DNA from: Virgibacillus halodenitrificans JCM 12304
GTDB taxonomy: Bacteria > Bacillota > Bacilli > Bacillales > Amphibacillaceae
Assembly (NCBI RefSeq): GCF_001310895.1
Contig: NZ_BAZS01000008.1
Location: 1 to 64,000, forward strand
Reading direction: 5' to 3'
Length of the DNA stretch: 64,000 bases
Under the pieces are notes generated by a model, which was not told the origin of the DNA, did no database searches, and saw only the letters and a list, made by a program, of their open reading frames with translations. The position numbers and the translations under genes are program-made. Below are positions 9,323-18,637 of the stretch, piece after piece (the stretch's first letter is position 1; each line of letters begins with the position of its first letter).

Positions 9323-9350
9323 AAAACTCATCCAGTTCGGATGAGTTTTT
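9322..9350 (+). terminator. terminator after ysdB
   Basis: Perfect 12-bp stem AAAAACTCATCC/GGATGAGTTTTT with loop AGTTC, starting at the ysdB stop codon. It could act in both directions. The next ~150 bases to the following convergent gene hold nothing recognisable. Confidence 0.9.
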
Positions 9351-9504
9351 GTGTAGGAACATTACATTTAAATTCTGTAGAACAATGCTACTCCTAAAAT
9401 AGCAATATCAAACTTGAAGCATTCTTCCTTAATCAATAATTCTTCATGACAAACTACCTCATTAAGATTTTGAATATCTTATTAGAAGTGAGAACCAAGC
9501 GAAA

Positions 9505-10116
9505 TTAGCCGACCTTTCTTACTTCAAAACGTTTGGGCTTTTGTTCTGCACTAACTTGAAAGAAATCCTGCCATTTAATATTAATTTCTTTCCTTCTTAA
9601 CAGGTACAAAACAGGAAGTAATAATAAAAGAAATAGAAAGACGGTTATTGGAGTCAGGTTAGATATCCAGCCCCCAACTGAAGTATAAACAAATGCAATA
9701 GGAATATTAGAGATAAGTGATGATTTCGTATAATCCTTAAAGCTCGCCGATATTTCAAGTAAGCATAAGGATAATAAATGAAAATGTATAAACGGAACAA
9801 GACGGAGTAAGGCAATTTGTGGAGTAGTCAATTCTCTATTCTTACCAACTATTTTTTGTTTTACAAAGAGTAGCTTGTTTGAGGTCCTCGGCATCCATCT
9901 AATTACAAAATAAAAAATGATACTAGATAAAGTAATTCCAATTAATGAGTAAAGTGTACCCGCTAGAGCTCCGAAAAGAACTCCTCCCGTAATACAGATA
10001 AATACAACTGGCAGGAAAAATAAAGGTCTTAGTAAATGAAAGCTAATGAACAAGATAGGAGCAAAGAGCCCACCTGTTTCAATGATTGCCATAAGATGAT
10101 TACCAAGCATCTCCAT
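9505..10116 (-). CDS. TVP38/TMEM64-family (DedA-like) membrane protein
   Basis: 203 aa with five to six hydrophobic segments. The hallmark is the glycine-rich stretch GGVLFGALAGTLYSLIGITLSS (~residues 44-65), the DedA/SNARE-associated-protein region, followed by LLRLVPFIHFHLL. DedA-like proteins act in the membrane, some as lipid flippases; this one's substrate is unknown. It resembles B. subtilis YtxB, which also lies in the thrS-dnaI neighbourhood, but orthology is not proved. ATG start with GGGGGA upstream; it follows ysdA in the same direction. Confidence 0.8.
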   Translation of the reverse strand: MEMLGNHLMAIIETGGLFAPILFISFHLLRPLFFLPVVFICITGGVLFGALAGTLYSLIGITLSSIIFYFVIRWMPRTSNKLLFVKQKIVGKNRELTTPQIALLRLVPFIHFHLLSLCLLEISASFKDYTKSSLISNIPIAFVYTSVGGWISNLTPITVFLFLLLLLPVLYLLRRKEINIKWQDFFQVSAEQKPKRFEVRKVG

Positions 10117-10194
10117 TCAATTTCCCCCATTCTCTAGCTGATTTTCTAAGCTGCATATCACCTCCTCTTAATATATATGACAATAGACGAGCCT

Positions 10195-10473
10195 TTATGA
10201 CATGTAAAAAAACAAATATACAAAACAAACTATATTCACAATCAGCAAAATGGGTGCACCATATTGAAATGATTTGTGCTTGGTTTTATGACGAAAGGCC
10301 TTCATCCCTAGTAGGACACCCAGAGCTCCACCCAACAAAGATAATAACCAAAACGTCCGTTCAGGTATTCGATACTTTTTCTTTATGGCTTTTTGTTTAT
10401 CCATACCCATTAATATGTATGTAAAAATATTTACTCCTATAAGGTAAAATAACACTCCACTTAGATCGTTCAT
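10195..10473 (-). CDS. ysdA: DUF1294 membrane protein YsdA
   Basis: 92 aa with about four hydrophobic helices and the DUF1294 signature: DKQKAIKKKYRIPE followed by LLSLLGGALGVLLGM and FRHKTKH. Its position directly downstream of rplT matches B. subtilis ysdA. AAGGAG precedes the ATG. Function unknown. A terminator-like hairpin separates it from rplT, so it may depend on read-through or its own promoter. Confidence 0.88.
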   Translation of the reverse strand: MNDLSGVLFYLIGVNIFTYILMGMDKQKAIKKKYRIPERTFWLLSLLGGALGVLLGMKAFRHKTKHKSFQYGAPILLIVNIVCFVYLFFYMS

Positions 10474-10490
10474 TATACCGGCTCCTTAGT

Positions 10491-10533
10491 AAAAGAGACT
10501 AAACCCTTCACACGAAGAATTTAGCCTCTCTTG
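10491..10533 (-). terminator. terminator after the infC-rpmI-rplT operon
   Basis: On the minus strand, stem AGAGAGGCTAAA.../...TTTAGTCTCTTTT with an inner CTTC/GAAG helix, lying between rplT and ysdA. Confidence 0.75.
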
Positions 10534-10538
10534 ATCTA

Positions 10539-10895
10539 TTACTTTACAGCTGTTTTTGCTTTTTCTACTAATTGAGCAAAAGCTTTTTCATCATTAATGG
10601 CAAGATCGGAAAGCATTTTACGATTAATGTCGATACCTGCTACTTTAAGACCGTGCATTAATTTGCTATATGAAATATCATTCAAACGAGCAGCAGCGTT
10701 AATACGAGAAATCCATAATTTACGGAAGTCGCGCTTTTTCTGTCTGCGATCACGATAAGCGTACTGACCTGATTTAATCACCTGTTGTTTTGCTGTTTTG
10801 AATAACGTTCTTTTTGAACCATAATAACCTTTTGCTAATTTAAGGACGCGTTTACGACGTTGACGCGTTACTGTTCCACCTTTTACACGTGGCAT
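10539..10895 (-). CDS. rplT: 50S ribosomal protein L20
   Basis: 118 aa, strongly basic, full length. Typical L20 sequence ([41 protein letters not shown]). It binds 23S rRNA early in large-subunit assembly. In Bacillus L20 also binds the leader of its own operon and represses it; the corresponding leader is seen at 11755-11911. Last gene of infC-rpmI-rplT; GGAGGG before the ATG. Confidence 0.98.
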   Translation of the reverse strand: MPRVKGGTVTRQRRKRVLKLAKGYYGSKRTLFKTAKQQVIKSGQYAYRDRRQKKRDFRKLWISRINAAARLNDISYSKLMHGLKVAGIDINRKMLSDLAINDEKAFAQLVEKAKTAVK

Positions 10896-10964
10896 ATTAA
10901 TTCCCTCCTAATACAAGTACAATCTGATTTTATTATATGAAAGTAGTTTTTATAAAAGCCGACC

Positions 10965-11162
10965 TTATTTATAAGGAAGCATTGTTTTAATGCGTTTGAA
11001 ATCTCCAGAAGATACCATTGCAGATTTACGAAGCTTTCTTTTTTGCTTTTGGGATTTGTGTGCAAACATGTGGCTTGTGTAAGCATGTGCACGTTTTAAT
11101 TTTCCCGAACCAGTTTTTTTAAAGCGTTTTTGAGAACCTTTATGGGTTTTCATTTTAGGCAT
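10965..11162 (-). CDS. rpmI: 50S ribosomal protein L35
   Basis: 65 aa basic ribosomal protein with the L35 pattern [24 protein letters not shown] and a C-terminal [10 protein letters not shown]. Middle gene of the infC-rpmI-rplT operon, ~30 bases after infC, with GGAGGAAA before the ATG. Regulated with the operon by the L20-type leader. Confidence 0.98.
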   Translation of the reverse strand: MPKMKTHKGSQKRFKKTGSGKLKRAHAYTSHMFAHKSQKQKRKLRKSAMVSSGDFKRIKTMLPYK

Positions 11163-11193
11163 GTTGATTTCCTCCTAGTATAGACTTGAATGA

Positions 11194-11709
11194 TTATTTT
11201 TCATTTAATGGAGCCAACATCATAAACATGTTACGGCCTTCCATTTTTGGCTTTGTTTCAATTGTAGCTACATCTTTCACATCTTCAGCCATACGGTCTA
11301 AGACTTCACGTCCTAGTTCCTTATGCGTAATTGCACGGCCACGGAAACGTACTGCAGCTTTTACTTTATCTCCTTTTTCCAGGAACTTTCTAGCGTTTTT
11401 CAGTTTTGTTTCATAATCATGTTCGCCAATTCCTGGTGTAAAGCGTACTTCTTTAACATTAATAACTTTTTGCTTTTTCCGAGCCTCTTTTTCTTTCTTT
11501 TGCTGTTCAAAGCGATATTTCCCATAGTCCATGATTCGACAAACTGGTGGTTTTGCATTTGGAGCAACTAAAACAAGGTCAAGGTTTCTTGTTTGCGCAA
11601 TTTCCAATGCTTCCTGACGTGATTTCACCCCAAGCTGATCACCATTTGAATCGATAAGACGCACTTCTCTAGCACGAATCTTCTCATTGACATTCATATC
11701 TTTGCTAAT
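11194..11709 (-). CDS. infC: translation initiation factor IF-3, AUU start
   Basis: 171 aa IF-3, which keeps 30S subunits free and checks start codon pairing. N-domain ([14 protein letters not shown]), Lys-rich linker ([13 protein letters not shown]) and C-domain ([18 protein letters not shown]) are complete. The start is taken as ATT at 11709: it lies 9 bases after GGAGG and gives ISKDMNVNE, matching the B. subtilis N-terminus ISKD. A non-AUG AUU start is classical for infC, because IF-3 itself discriminates against it and so limits its own synthesis. A longer reading from 11754 has no family match. Confidence 0.95.
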   Translation of the reverse strand: MSKDMNVNEKIRAREVRLIDSNGDQLGVKSRQEALEIAQTRNLDLVLVAPNAKPPVCRIMDYGKYRFEQQKKEKEARKKQKVINVKEVRFTPGIGEHDYETKLKNARKFLEKGDKVKAAVRFRGRAITHKELGREVLDRMAEDVKDVATIETKPKMEGRNMFMMLAPLNEK

Positions 11710-11754
11710 AGCCAGCCACCTCCAAATTATTTTTGAGCTGATCATCATTGACAA

Positions 11755-11911
11755 GCGAATATTTTGTCATTAAAAAAGTGTCGGTACATACTGCACCCAC
11801 ACGTCTCCAATAATTTATTAAAAGAGTTCAGAACCAGTCAACTACCTCAAGGTGTCGATCAGGTGAGAAGCGGGTGCTTCTACTTGTCTCAGATCATTTA
11901 ATTTTTCCAAC
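11755..11911 (-). promoter_or_regulatory. L20-type autoregulatory leader of infC-rpmI-rplT
   Basis: ~200-nt leader between the promoter and infC. A GTGT(G)GGT...ACC(G)ACAC hairpin (11772-11802) followed by six Ts forms an intrinsic terminator. An early GCACCC (complement of 11872-11877) can pair with the GGGTGC of that hairpin (complement of 11793-11798), giving an alternative, mutually exclusive fold. This matches the known Bacillus L20 leader, in which bound L20 favours termination. The sequence AGAAGCACCCGCTTCTCACC also fits that family from memory. Confidence 0.8.
11772..11802 (-). terminator. attenuator hairpin in the infC leader
   Basis: Minus-strand stem GTGT-GGT/ACC-ACAC with one G-G mismatch, followed by TTTTTT. 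It is the terminator arm of the L20-responsive switch. Confidence 0.75.
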
Positions 11912-11917
11912 CCATTT

Positions 11918-11946
11918 ATAATAACATCTTGGTTGTTTCTTGTCAA
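11918..11946 (-). promoter_or_regulatory. sigma-A promoter of the infC operon
   Basis: Consensus TTGACA, 17 bases, TATTAT on the minus strand. Transcription should begin near 11911, giving a ~200-nt leader. From here to the thrS terminator (11947-12226) nothing else was recognised. Confidence 0.85.
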
Positions 11947-12226
11947 ACATACTTTGAATGTATGCTTTAAAGAATAATTATAATATATCTTCTTTGTGGA
12001 CTTTAGTCAAGATACACGGGTTATTAATAACTTCCCTTAAGTAATCTTTTACACTTTGTACTTTTAATGCAAATGTTGGAATATAAATATTTTCTCGTAC
12101 ATTCATAGTAGGAGAAAAATTTATTTTCCAATTAATATAAAATAGCTAAATATCACCGCTAAGGTTTGTTTTTCTAAAACGATTAAAAGGAAAAATTATT
12201 TTTTCTGTTTCTATTAGAACCTAAAA

Positions 12227-12257
12227 AATCCCAGGCAGTTATTTACTGCCTGGGATT
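12227..12257 (-). terminator. terminator after thrS
   Basis: Minus-strand stem AATCCCAGGCAGT/ACTGCCTGGGATT (13 bp) followed by TTTTTTAGG, directly after the thrS stop codon. Confidence 0.9.
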
Positions 12258-12262
12258 GTTAT

Positions 12263-14206
12263 CTATCGTTTATTTAGTATTTTTTCGTCTATTTCTTTAT
12301 TAATTAATGTTTCAAATTCATCATATGCTATTGTTTCTGAATTTTTTTCACCATAACGACGAACGTTAACTGCATTTTCTTCAATTTCATTATCACCGAG
12401 GACTAAGGCAAAAGGAATCTTTTGTGTTTGTGCCTCACGTATTTTGTATCCAATCTTCTCGTCACGCTCATCAATCGATACCCTGATATTTTGTAATCTT
12501 AATTTATCAGCAACTGATTTTGCGTAATCCAAGTGTACCTGTGGTGATACTGGAATCACCTTCACTTGAACTGGGGCAAGCCAAGTCGGGAATGCTCCCT
12601 TGTACTCTTCAATTAAAAAGGCTACAAATCGTTCCATTGTAGATACAACTCCACGGTGGATGACTACTGGGCGATGTTCCTTCCCATCCTCACCAATATA
12701 AGTTAAATCAAAACGCTCAGGTAAGAGCACGTCTAACTGCACGGTAGATAAGGTTTCATCTTTTCCTAAAGCTGTTTTGACTTGCACATCAAGCTTAGGA
12801 CCATAGAATGCCGCTTCCCCTTCTGCTTCCACATAGTCCAAATTTAACTCTTCCATTGTTTGTTTTAAAGTAGATTGTGTTTTTTCCCACATTTCATCAT
12901 TGTCGATGTACTTCTCTTTATCTTCAGGATCTCGATAAGATAGGCGGAAATAGTAATCATTAATTCCGAAATCCTTATATACACGTTGAATCAGTTCGAT
13001 TACGCGAACAAACTCATCTTTCAACTGATCCGGACGGGCAAAAATATGTGCATCATTTAGAGTCATAGCACGTACACGTTGAAGACCTGCTAATGCTCCG
13101 CTCATCTCATAACGGTGCATTGTGCCTAATTCTGCAATCCTTACAGGCAATTGACGATAGCTCCATAATTGATTCTTAAATACCATCATATGATGTGGGC
13201 AATTCATTGGACGCAAAACTAATGTTTCATTATCCATTTCCATCGGTGGGAACATATCCTCCTGATAATGCTCCCAGTGCCCACTAGTCTCATATAACTC
13301 TTTGCTCCCTAAAACAGGAGTATATACATGGTCGTACCCTAGCTTTTCTTCAACGTCTACAATATACCGCTCAATTGTACGCCGTATTGTAGCCCCTTTC
13401 GGCAACCAGAGCGGCAATCCTTGCCCTACTTTTTGTGAGACTGTAAAAATATCTAGCTCTTTACCAAGCTTTCGGTGGTCTCTTTCTTTTCTTTCTTCAA
13501 GAATCCTGAGATACTCATCCACTTGGCTCTGTTTCTCAAATGAAGTTCCATATATACGTTGGAGCTGTTGATTATTGCTATCACCACGCCAATAAGCCCC
13601 AGATATGCTAAGCAGTTTAAATGCTTTTATTTTATTTGTTGATGGCACATGAATGCCTCTGCACAGGTCAAAGAAGTCTCCTTGTTTATAAATAGTCACT
13701 TGTTCATCTGCTGGAATAGCGTCTATTAGTTCAAGCTTCAAGTGATCATCTTTAAACATTTCTTTGGCTTCCTCTCGGGAAACCTCTACTCTAATGATAT
13801 CAAGGCTTTCATCTGCAATACGTTTCATTTCCTTTTCAATTTTAGGAAGGTCCTCTGGAGTAATTGTATGCTCCATATCCATATCGTAATAAAATCCTTC
13901 TTCAATTACAGGCCCAACTCCGAAATTTACCTCTTTAAAAAGTCTTTTAATTGCATGTGCCATAAGATGTGCCGTTGAATGGCGCATTACTTCAATACCT
14001 TCTTGGTTTTTATACGTTATAATTTCAATTTTGCCGCCTGTCTGTAATTCACGTTTTAAGTCAACAAGCTCACCATTTAGCTTAATAGCAACTGCTTGCT
14101 TTTTTAATCCTGAAGAAATTGACCCTGCTATCTCTTCCCCTGTTGTACCTTGGGGAAATTGTTTTTCTGCTCCATCTGGAAAAATAATTGAGATTTCTGC
14201 TGCCAT
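12263..14206 (-). CDS. thrS: threonyl-tRNA synthetase
   Basis: 647 aa class II aminoacyl-tRNA synthetase charging tRNA-Thr. Domains in order: TGS (residues ~1-60), editing domain with [10 protein letters not shown] (~75) and HVPS (~185), catalytic core with MNCPHHMM (motif 2 region, ~330) and [17 protein letters not shown] (motif 3, ~515), and anticodon-binding domain from ~540. The ATG at 14206 is preferred, 8 bases after AGGAG; a GTG three codons upstream lies inside that site. Controlled by the T-box leader upstream. B. subtilis ThrS is of similar length. Confidence 0.97.
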   Translation of the reverse strand: MAAEISIIFPDGAEKQFPQGTTGEEIAGSISSGLKKQAVAIKLNGELVDLKRELQTGGKIEIITYKNQEGIEVMRHSTAHLMAHAIKRLFKEVNFGVGPVIEEGFYYDMDMEHTITPEDLPKIEKEMKRIADESLDIIRVEVSREEAKEMFKDDHLKLELIDAIPADEQVTIYKQGDFFDLCRGIHVPSTNKIKAFKLLSISGAYWRGDSNNQQLQRIYGTSFEKQSQVDEYLRILEERKERDHRKLGKELDIFTVSQKVGQGLPLWLPKGATIRRTIERYIVDVEEKLGYDHVYTPVLGSKELYETSGHWEHYQEDMFPPMEMDNETLVLRPMNCPHHMMVFKNQLWSYRQLPVRIAELGTMHRYEMSGALAGLQRVRAMTLNDAHIFARPDQLKDEFVRVIELIQRVYKDFGINDYYFRLSYRDPEDKEKYIDNDEMWEKTQSTLKQTMEELNLDYVEAEGEAAFYGPKLDVQVKTALGKDETLSTVQLDVLLPERFDLTYIGEDGKEHRPVVIHRGVVSTMERFVAFLIEEYKGAFPTWLAPVQVKVIPVSPQVHLDYAKSVADKLRLQNIRVSIDERDEKIGYKIREAQTQKIPFALVLGDNEIEENAVNVRRYGEKNSETIAYDEFETLINKEIDEKILNKR

Positions 14207-14228
14207 TATATTCACTCCTTTTTCAATT

Positions 14229-14492
14229 AAAAAACGCCCATCCCTCTGCTATTCAGCAAAGGGACGAGCGTTGGTCACGTCGTGGTTCCACCCTAATTTC
14301 CGTAATATATACGGCTTTGGTATCTTTAACGCAGATAAGACGCTGCTATTTACTACATATTCGATAGCAGAGTTCAAAGGTGGTAATTAATTGTGTGTGA
14401 TGCGGAAGCTCCCAGCCATTGGCTTCCTTCTCTGGTACATCCAGGAACAATTAATCTTGTCCTTTTCCATACTTTTAAGTAATAGATTTATA
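14229..14492 (-). promoter_or_regulatory. T-box leader of thrS
   Basis: The conserved T-box sequence AGGGTGGAACCACG is the complement of 14281-14294. It is followed by the terminator AACGC...GGGCGTTTTTT (14229-14272), which competes with the antiterminator. The 5' part folds into a Stem I: AATTAATTGT/ACAATTAATT at the base, GATGT/GCATC above, and an apical GGAAGC/GCTTCC helix preceded by AGAGA. The 3' side of the internal loop between the first two helices reads ACAC, which contains the Thr codon ACA as candidate specifier. Uncharged tRNA-Thr should promote read-through into thrS. Confidence 0.92.
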
Positions 14493-14498
14493 ATGAGT

Positions 14499-14527
14499 AT
14501 TATAGCCCTACAATGTTTTAAAATCAA
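14499..14527 (-). promoter_or_regulatory. sigma-A promoter of thrS
   Basis: TTGATT, 17 bases, TATAAT on the minus strand, just downstream of ytxC and ~7 bases before the expected start of the T-box leader. Confidence 0.85.
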
Positions 14528-14535
14528 GTCTTTAT

Positions 14536-15387
14536 TCATTGTTTTTTAATTTTATAAAGAAATGGAAAGTTTCTATAAGGAAAAAGACTGGCTCTTTCTT
14601 GAAAAACATTTATTACTGTCAATGTTTTTGGATCATCAGGCTTATCTCCATAGATATTTACCTTTGCAGGTGCCATTGCGATCAGAGGAGCCAAATTCAT
14701 TTCTTCTTCATCTAGACCTACCATGTACAACGGTTCCTTCTGCATGATGCTATGAAGTTCTATCGGTGACATACTCTTTCCGTCAGAATGATAAAATGTG
14801 AAAGAATCTCCTTGTAATACATGTATCTCTGTTATTATTGGATCTTTTTTAATAATATATTCACGAAGCATATTAACAAATTCCTGATGTTCTTCCTCAC
14901 GCTTAAATTCATCAATAGCTAATCCAACATAGTAAACAAGTTTTTCTTTAAAGCTCTTTAAACCAAACTTAACTATAGAATCGAAATGTATTGTAGCGAT
15001 ATTTTTAAAATTTGCTATGAATAAAGACATTAATAAATTGCTGGGATCCTTGTCATTTCTAACTTTCCTGCTGTCTTTATCATCACCTCTCACTATCCAT
15101 TGGGCCAGATCCAATATACGTTCCACTTCGTCAGCATTCGTGTAGTAATAATAATTATAGATAATTTCTTTTAAACATGATCTTAAACGATATTTGATAA
15201 ACACATCTACCATAGCCCGAGCATTTGTTATAGTTAAATCATCCGCAGGGGCATTTTTATCAACACATAGATGATTCCCCCAATCTTCATTTCTTTTCCA
15301 GCACAATTCAATATGTGGATCATAATAAAACAAGCGGTCACAAAAGTAGCTTACTTCTTTATCAGATTCTAAATAAACCTCCAGCAA
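14536..15387 (-). CDS. ytxC: sporulation protein YtxC
   Basis: 283 aa, matching the YtxC family over its length (NYYYYTNADEVERIL near residue 80, then SLFIANFKNI and DPIITEIHV). The protein has no visible catalytic motif; YtxC is annotated as a putative sporulation protein of unknown role. The start is TTG at 15387, with GAGGGTGAT 6 bases upstream. It lies next to thrS and dnaI as in B. subtilis. Confidence 0.88.
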   Translation of the reverse strand: MLEVYLESDKEVSYFCDRLFYYDPHIELCWKRNEDWGNHLCVDKNAPADDLTITNARAMVDVFIKYRLRSCLKEIIYNYYYYTNADEVERILDLAQWIVRGDDKDSRKVRNDKDPSNLLMSLFIANFKNIATIHFDSIVKFGLKSFKEKLVYYVGLAIDEFKREEEHQEFVNMLREYIIKKDPIITEIHVLQGDSFTFYHSDGKSMSPIELHSIMQKEPLYMVGLDEEEMNLAPLIAMAPAKVNIYGDKPDDPKTLTVINVFQERASLFPYRNFPFLYKIKKQ

Positions 15388-15752
15388 TAAACATCACCCT
15401 CACCCAACACCAAACTGTTACATTATATGGACAAAGATGAGAAAAAATGAATAATCAGGAAAACTAGTAAATGAAATTAGTAAAAACTAAAAGATCTGCA
15501 AGCAAAGAATTTTTTATAGCAGGAAGTAAAGTTCGTACAACAAAAACTATCGACAGCAATGAGAGATAATCGAGGTAGAAAAAGTTAATCAGCAGTTGAT
15601 CCAGAGTATCCACAACAGGATAATTTACCACATTTTTTCCAAGAAGGTCCGTTTACAATCCCGGAAATTTACTTTAGAATTTATAAATGGCTCATGAGAA
15701 AACTCAAACAAATAATTTCGAGGCAAATTTATATTCATCCTTACAAAGAAAA
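15388..15752. other. intergenic stretch with possible decayed short reading frames
   Basis: ~365 bases between ytxC and dnaI. Two plus-strand pieces look weakly protein-like: 15471-15569 (33 codons with stop, starting MKLVKTKRSASKEFF) and, in another frame from ~15589, a ~65-codon piece containing GPFTIPEIYFRIYKWLM but lacking a start codon and ending inside the dnaI terminator hairpin. Neither has a Shine-Dalgarno site. It may be a degraded gene or simply spacer. A TATAAT (complement of 15422-15427) might belong to a ytxC promoter, but no good -35 was seen. Confidence 0.3.
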
Positions 15753-15790
15753 GCTAGTAAAAAAAGCATTTTATTTGCTTTTTTACTAGC
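15753..15790 (-). terminator. terminator after dnaI
   Basis: Stem GCTAGTAAAAAAGCA/TGCTTTTTTTACTAGC, one bulge, followed on the minus strand by TTTTCTTT. It closes the nrdR-dnaB-dnaI transcript. Confidence 0.8.
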
Positions 15791-15801
15791 CCTTCAACAT
15801 A

Positions 15802-16728
15802 TTAATTCCTTCGGTTTTCACCCTTTATTTCTACTTCTTTACATACCTGTTTCATTCGTTCAATGATTCTACCGGCCTTCACTAATTCAACTCCCCCTCT
15901 TGTAGTTGCGAGATGCTTCTCCAACTGGTCCAAGCTATAATTGGAAGTAAAGAATACCGGAAGTCGCTCCATCATTCTGTATTGAAGAATAGAACCAAGA
16001 ATTTCATCACGGAACCAGGCAGATTGCATTTCAGCTCCGATGTCATCAAGCATCAGCACATCTGCTTTTTTGAAGAATTCAACTTTATCATTAAAAGAAT
16101 CATCTTTCATGGAAGCTTTTATTTCTCTTACGAATTCAGGCATATAGATGAGCGTAGAAGAAACATTAAATTCTTTTAATTTATTTGCCAGTGCACCTAG
16201 AAAATATGTTTTTCCTACACCAAATGGTCCGTAAAAATAGATTCCCTTTTGAGGAACCCCATTTTTAGCTCGTTCAACAAAGGAGAGCAATTCACGTACT
16301 GCATTGCTTCTTTCGGGATTACTATCGATATCAGCTATGGTAGCTTCCATAATTTCTTTAGGCATATACAGACTTTGAATAAGCTTTTGCTTTTTCTTTT
16401 GCTTTTCATAGTCAAGGCGACTATGGCATTTTTCATAAGACAAATGTATTTCATTATTTTCCACATGTAAAATCGGTGAGTATCCCTGAAGCATATTCAC
16501 ACACGAATCAAAGGATTTGCATGCCGTACATTGCTTGGTCTGTGACTTGTATTCATAAAGCTTTATTAGATTTTTATCAATCTCTTTTTGAGTGAGCTCT
16601 GGATGCAAAGAAAGAAATTCTTTAATTTCAGGATCATTGACTACTTCCTGCTTCACACGGGCATAAGTTTCCTTGAAATTTTCATTTTCTCTCATCCATT
16701 TTTGTAAAGCTGTTTGTACTGGTTTCAT
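15802..16728 (-). CDS. dnaI: primosomal helicase loader DnaI
   Basis: 308 aa AAA+ ATPase that loads the replicative helicase DnaC with DnaB and DnaD. An N-terminal helicase-binding region carries a zinc-binding cluster (CTACKSFDSC, ~residue 72). The C-terminal ATPase has Walker A GPFGVGKTY (~169), Walker B VLMLDDIG (~227), sensor 1 FFTSN and a final GRIIERM with the arginine finger. The ATG at 16728 lies 8 bases after AAGGA; an ATG four codons earlier overlaps that site. It is 21 bases after dnaB. Confidence 0.96.
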   Translation of the reverse strand: MKPVQTALQKWMRENENFKETYARVKQEVVNDPEIKEFLSLHPELTQKEIDKNLIKLYEYKSQTKQCTACKSFDSCVNMLQGYSPILHVENNEIHLSYEKCHSRLDYEKQKKKQKLIQSLYMPKEIMEATIADIDSNPERSNAVRELLSFVERAKNGVPQKGIYFYGPFGVGKTYFLGALANKLKEFNVSSTLIYMPEFVREIKASMKDDSFNDKVEFFKKADVLMLDDIGAEMQSAWFRDEILGSILQYRMMERLPVFFTSNYSLDQLEKHLATTRGGVELVKAGRIIERMKQVCKEVEIKGENRRN

Positions 16729-16749
16729 AAAAATCATCCTTGAGACAAA

Positions 16750-18084
16750 TTATTTTTCATTACTAACAGAGTACTGACGAAGCAACGCTTCTATTTCCTC
16801 CTGCTCTTTCTGCTTGTCTACATCTTCTATATCCTCTGCTTCTGTTGATTTTTTCTTATTCCTGTCTTTAAACCAATCCGGAATTACTTCAGTAGACTTA
16901 TTGCGATAGGAATTATTCTTATTACTCTTTTGCTTACCCTGATATCGCTCTTTTTCTTTTTTAGCAAACTCCATTGCATCCTTAGCAGTCTGTAAGTTCG
17001 CTCTGGACCAATGGCTTGCTATCGTCTCGATATAAGCTTTGGAAAGCTTCATATTAGATTGCAACAGCACATAATGGATCAACACATTCATCACTGGAGC
17101 TGGAAGACCCTGTGATGTCATCACCTCACGAATAACTTTCATATCCTGTTCAGAAGCCTGCTTACCATTCGATAAATCTTCCAGTAATTGTTTTGGAGAA
17201 ATTGTTTCGAGCTCATAAATTAGCTGTTCTTCTTTCGTAAGTGGTCTATCACGTATCGTTTTCTTTCTATTTTGCTTTTCTGTTAATCTTACGGATTGTT
17301 GGTTATTCTTTGTTTTAAACAAATCATGACATGCACTTTTAAATTCATCTTGATTTAAAATATTATCTTCTGATAGTGCCCACAAGACTGACTTTTCCAC
17401 TTCAAAGGAAGCAAGATCATATAAATTCATCATTTGCATTATCAACCTGCGATTCTCTTTAGTTAAAACCCTGTTAATCGGAATCATACGTTGTCTTAAC
17501 ATGTTTTCCATCCAGGAGAAATCTAGTTGTGTCATCTGTTGAGCTTCTTCCTCCAAGGATTGATTAGCAGGAGCCCCTTCCATTGTAGGTGTAAAAGTTT
17601 GAAATACCTCATTGAAGGTTGCTGTCACTTCAACATCTGTTTGCCTATCCTTTTTCTTGGAGAAATGCTTTTCTAAGAGGGAAAACTTCTCCTCACCAAT
17701 ATGGTGATACAGGAGTTGTGTAAGCATGGCATCATTAAAAAAGCCAGCAGGGGAAAAAGGGCTTTGTAATTGGTATGTATATATAGTTGCCTGAGAGGAC
17801 TGGCTAACATAAGTTTTCAGTAACCCCATAGCTTCCAACTTTATTCTTGAACGATATACCTCGTCCAATGGCAGATTTAAGTAATTCATCAGAGTATGAT
17901 GTGTTTGTGGCGTATTTGCAGTAAACATTCTTTCATTTAAAAGAGTTTGAAATAATGAAATCGCATGAATACCGATTAAAGGCTGATACAAATGTGTTAA
18001 AGAGAGGTTATATTCTGTTGGCAAGTCATTCTTTAATTCGACAAAATATCCATCAACCGGTAATATTTTTCCGATATAATTCAT
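16750..18084 (-). CDS. dnaB: replication initiation and membrane attachment protein DnaB
   Basis: 444 aa. Primosomal protein of Firmicutes that acts with DnaD and DnaI at oriC and during restart (not the E. coli helicase of the same name). It has an N-terminal winged helix, a middle low-complexity region, and a C-terminal DnaB_2/DDBH2 domain with VLIHYVLLQSN (~residue 350) and a basic Lys/Asn tail. Length is close to B. subtilis DnaB. It sits between nrdR and dnaI in the conserved operon. Confidence 0.95.
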   Translation of the reverse strand: MNYIGKILPVDGYFVELKNDLPTEYNLSLTHLYQPLIGIHAISLFQTLLNERMFTANTPQTHHTLMNYLNLPLDEVYRSRIKLEAMGLLKTYVSQSSQATIYTYQLQSPFSPAGFFNDAMLTQLLYHHIGEEKFSLLEKHFSKKKDRQTDVEVTATFNEVFQTFTPTMEGAPANQSLEEEAQQMTQLDFSWMENMLRQRMIPINRVLTKENRRLIMQMMNLYDLASFEVEKSVLWALSEDNILNQDEFKSACHDLFKTKNNQQSVRLTEKQNRKKTIRDRPLTKEEQLIYELETISPKQLLEDLSNGKQASEQDMKVIREVMTSQGLPAPVMNVLIHYVLLQSNMKLSKAYIETIASHWSRANLQTAKDAMEFAKKEKERYQGKQKSNKNNSYRNKSTEVIPDWFKDRNKKKSTEAEDIEDVDKQKEQEEIEALLRQYSVSNEK

Positions 18085-18120
18085 AGATCTCTAACCCTTT
18101 CCATTGCTTATATTTACGTT

Positions 18121-18603
18121 CTATTTTTTATCTTCCTGATGATCTTCTTTATCTGTATTAATCAGATCCTTTAGTTCATCAAGAAAAACTGTAATGTCTT
18201 TAAATTGACGATACACAGAGGCAAACCTCACATATGCTACCTCATCTATTTCAGATAAACGGTCCATGACCATTTCACCAATTTCCTTACTGTCTACCTC
18301 TGATAGACCAGTATTGCGCAATTCTCTTTCTACATCTAATCCAGTTGACTCTAATTTTTCAAGTGGAACAGGGCGTTTTTCACAAGCCTTAATTAAGCCT
18401 CTAATTAATTTTTCCCTACTAAATTCCTGGCGAGCACCCTCTTTTTTCACTACAATTAACGGTACTTCTTCCACACGTTCAAAGGTCGTAAAGCGAAATC
18501 CGCATTGTTCGCACTCACGACGTCTACGGATAGAGCTACCTTCTTCGATTGGACGAGAGTCTAAAACTTTTGTACTTTTATTACCGCAATTTGAACATTT
18601 CAC
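18121..18603 (-). CDS. nrdR: ribonucleotide reductase regulator NrdR
   Basis: 160 aa transcriptional repressor of ribonucleotide reductase genes. N-terminal zinc ribbon (KCSNCGN...ECEQCGFRF) and RRRREC DNA-binding motif, then an ATP-cone domain ([19 protein letters not shown]). The start is taken as GTG at 18603, giving VKCSNCG, because NrdR proteins begin at the first zinc-ribbon Cys and GGGG lies 9 bases before; an ATG five codons upstream is the alternative. First gene of nrdR-dnaB-dnaI. Confidence 0.95.
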   Translation of the reverse strand: MKCSNCGNKSTKVLDSRPIEEGSSIRRRRECEQCGFRFTTFERVEEVPLIVVKKEGARQEFSREKLIRGLIKACEKRPVPLEKLESTGLDVERELRNTGLSEVDSKEIGEMVMDRLSEIDEVAYVRFASVYRQFKDITVFLDELKDLINTDKEDHQEDKK

Positions 18604-18637
18604 GTTGTTCAACCCCATTCATTTTGTCTGCAATCTT

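Noticed and set aside
11323-11571. Phe-rich plus-strand frame opposite infC
   Set aside because: Shadow of the Lys-rich infC coding strand.
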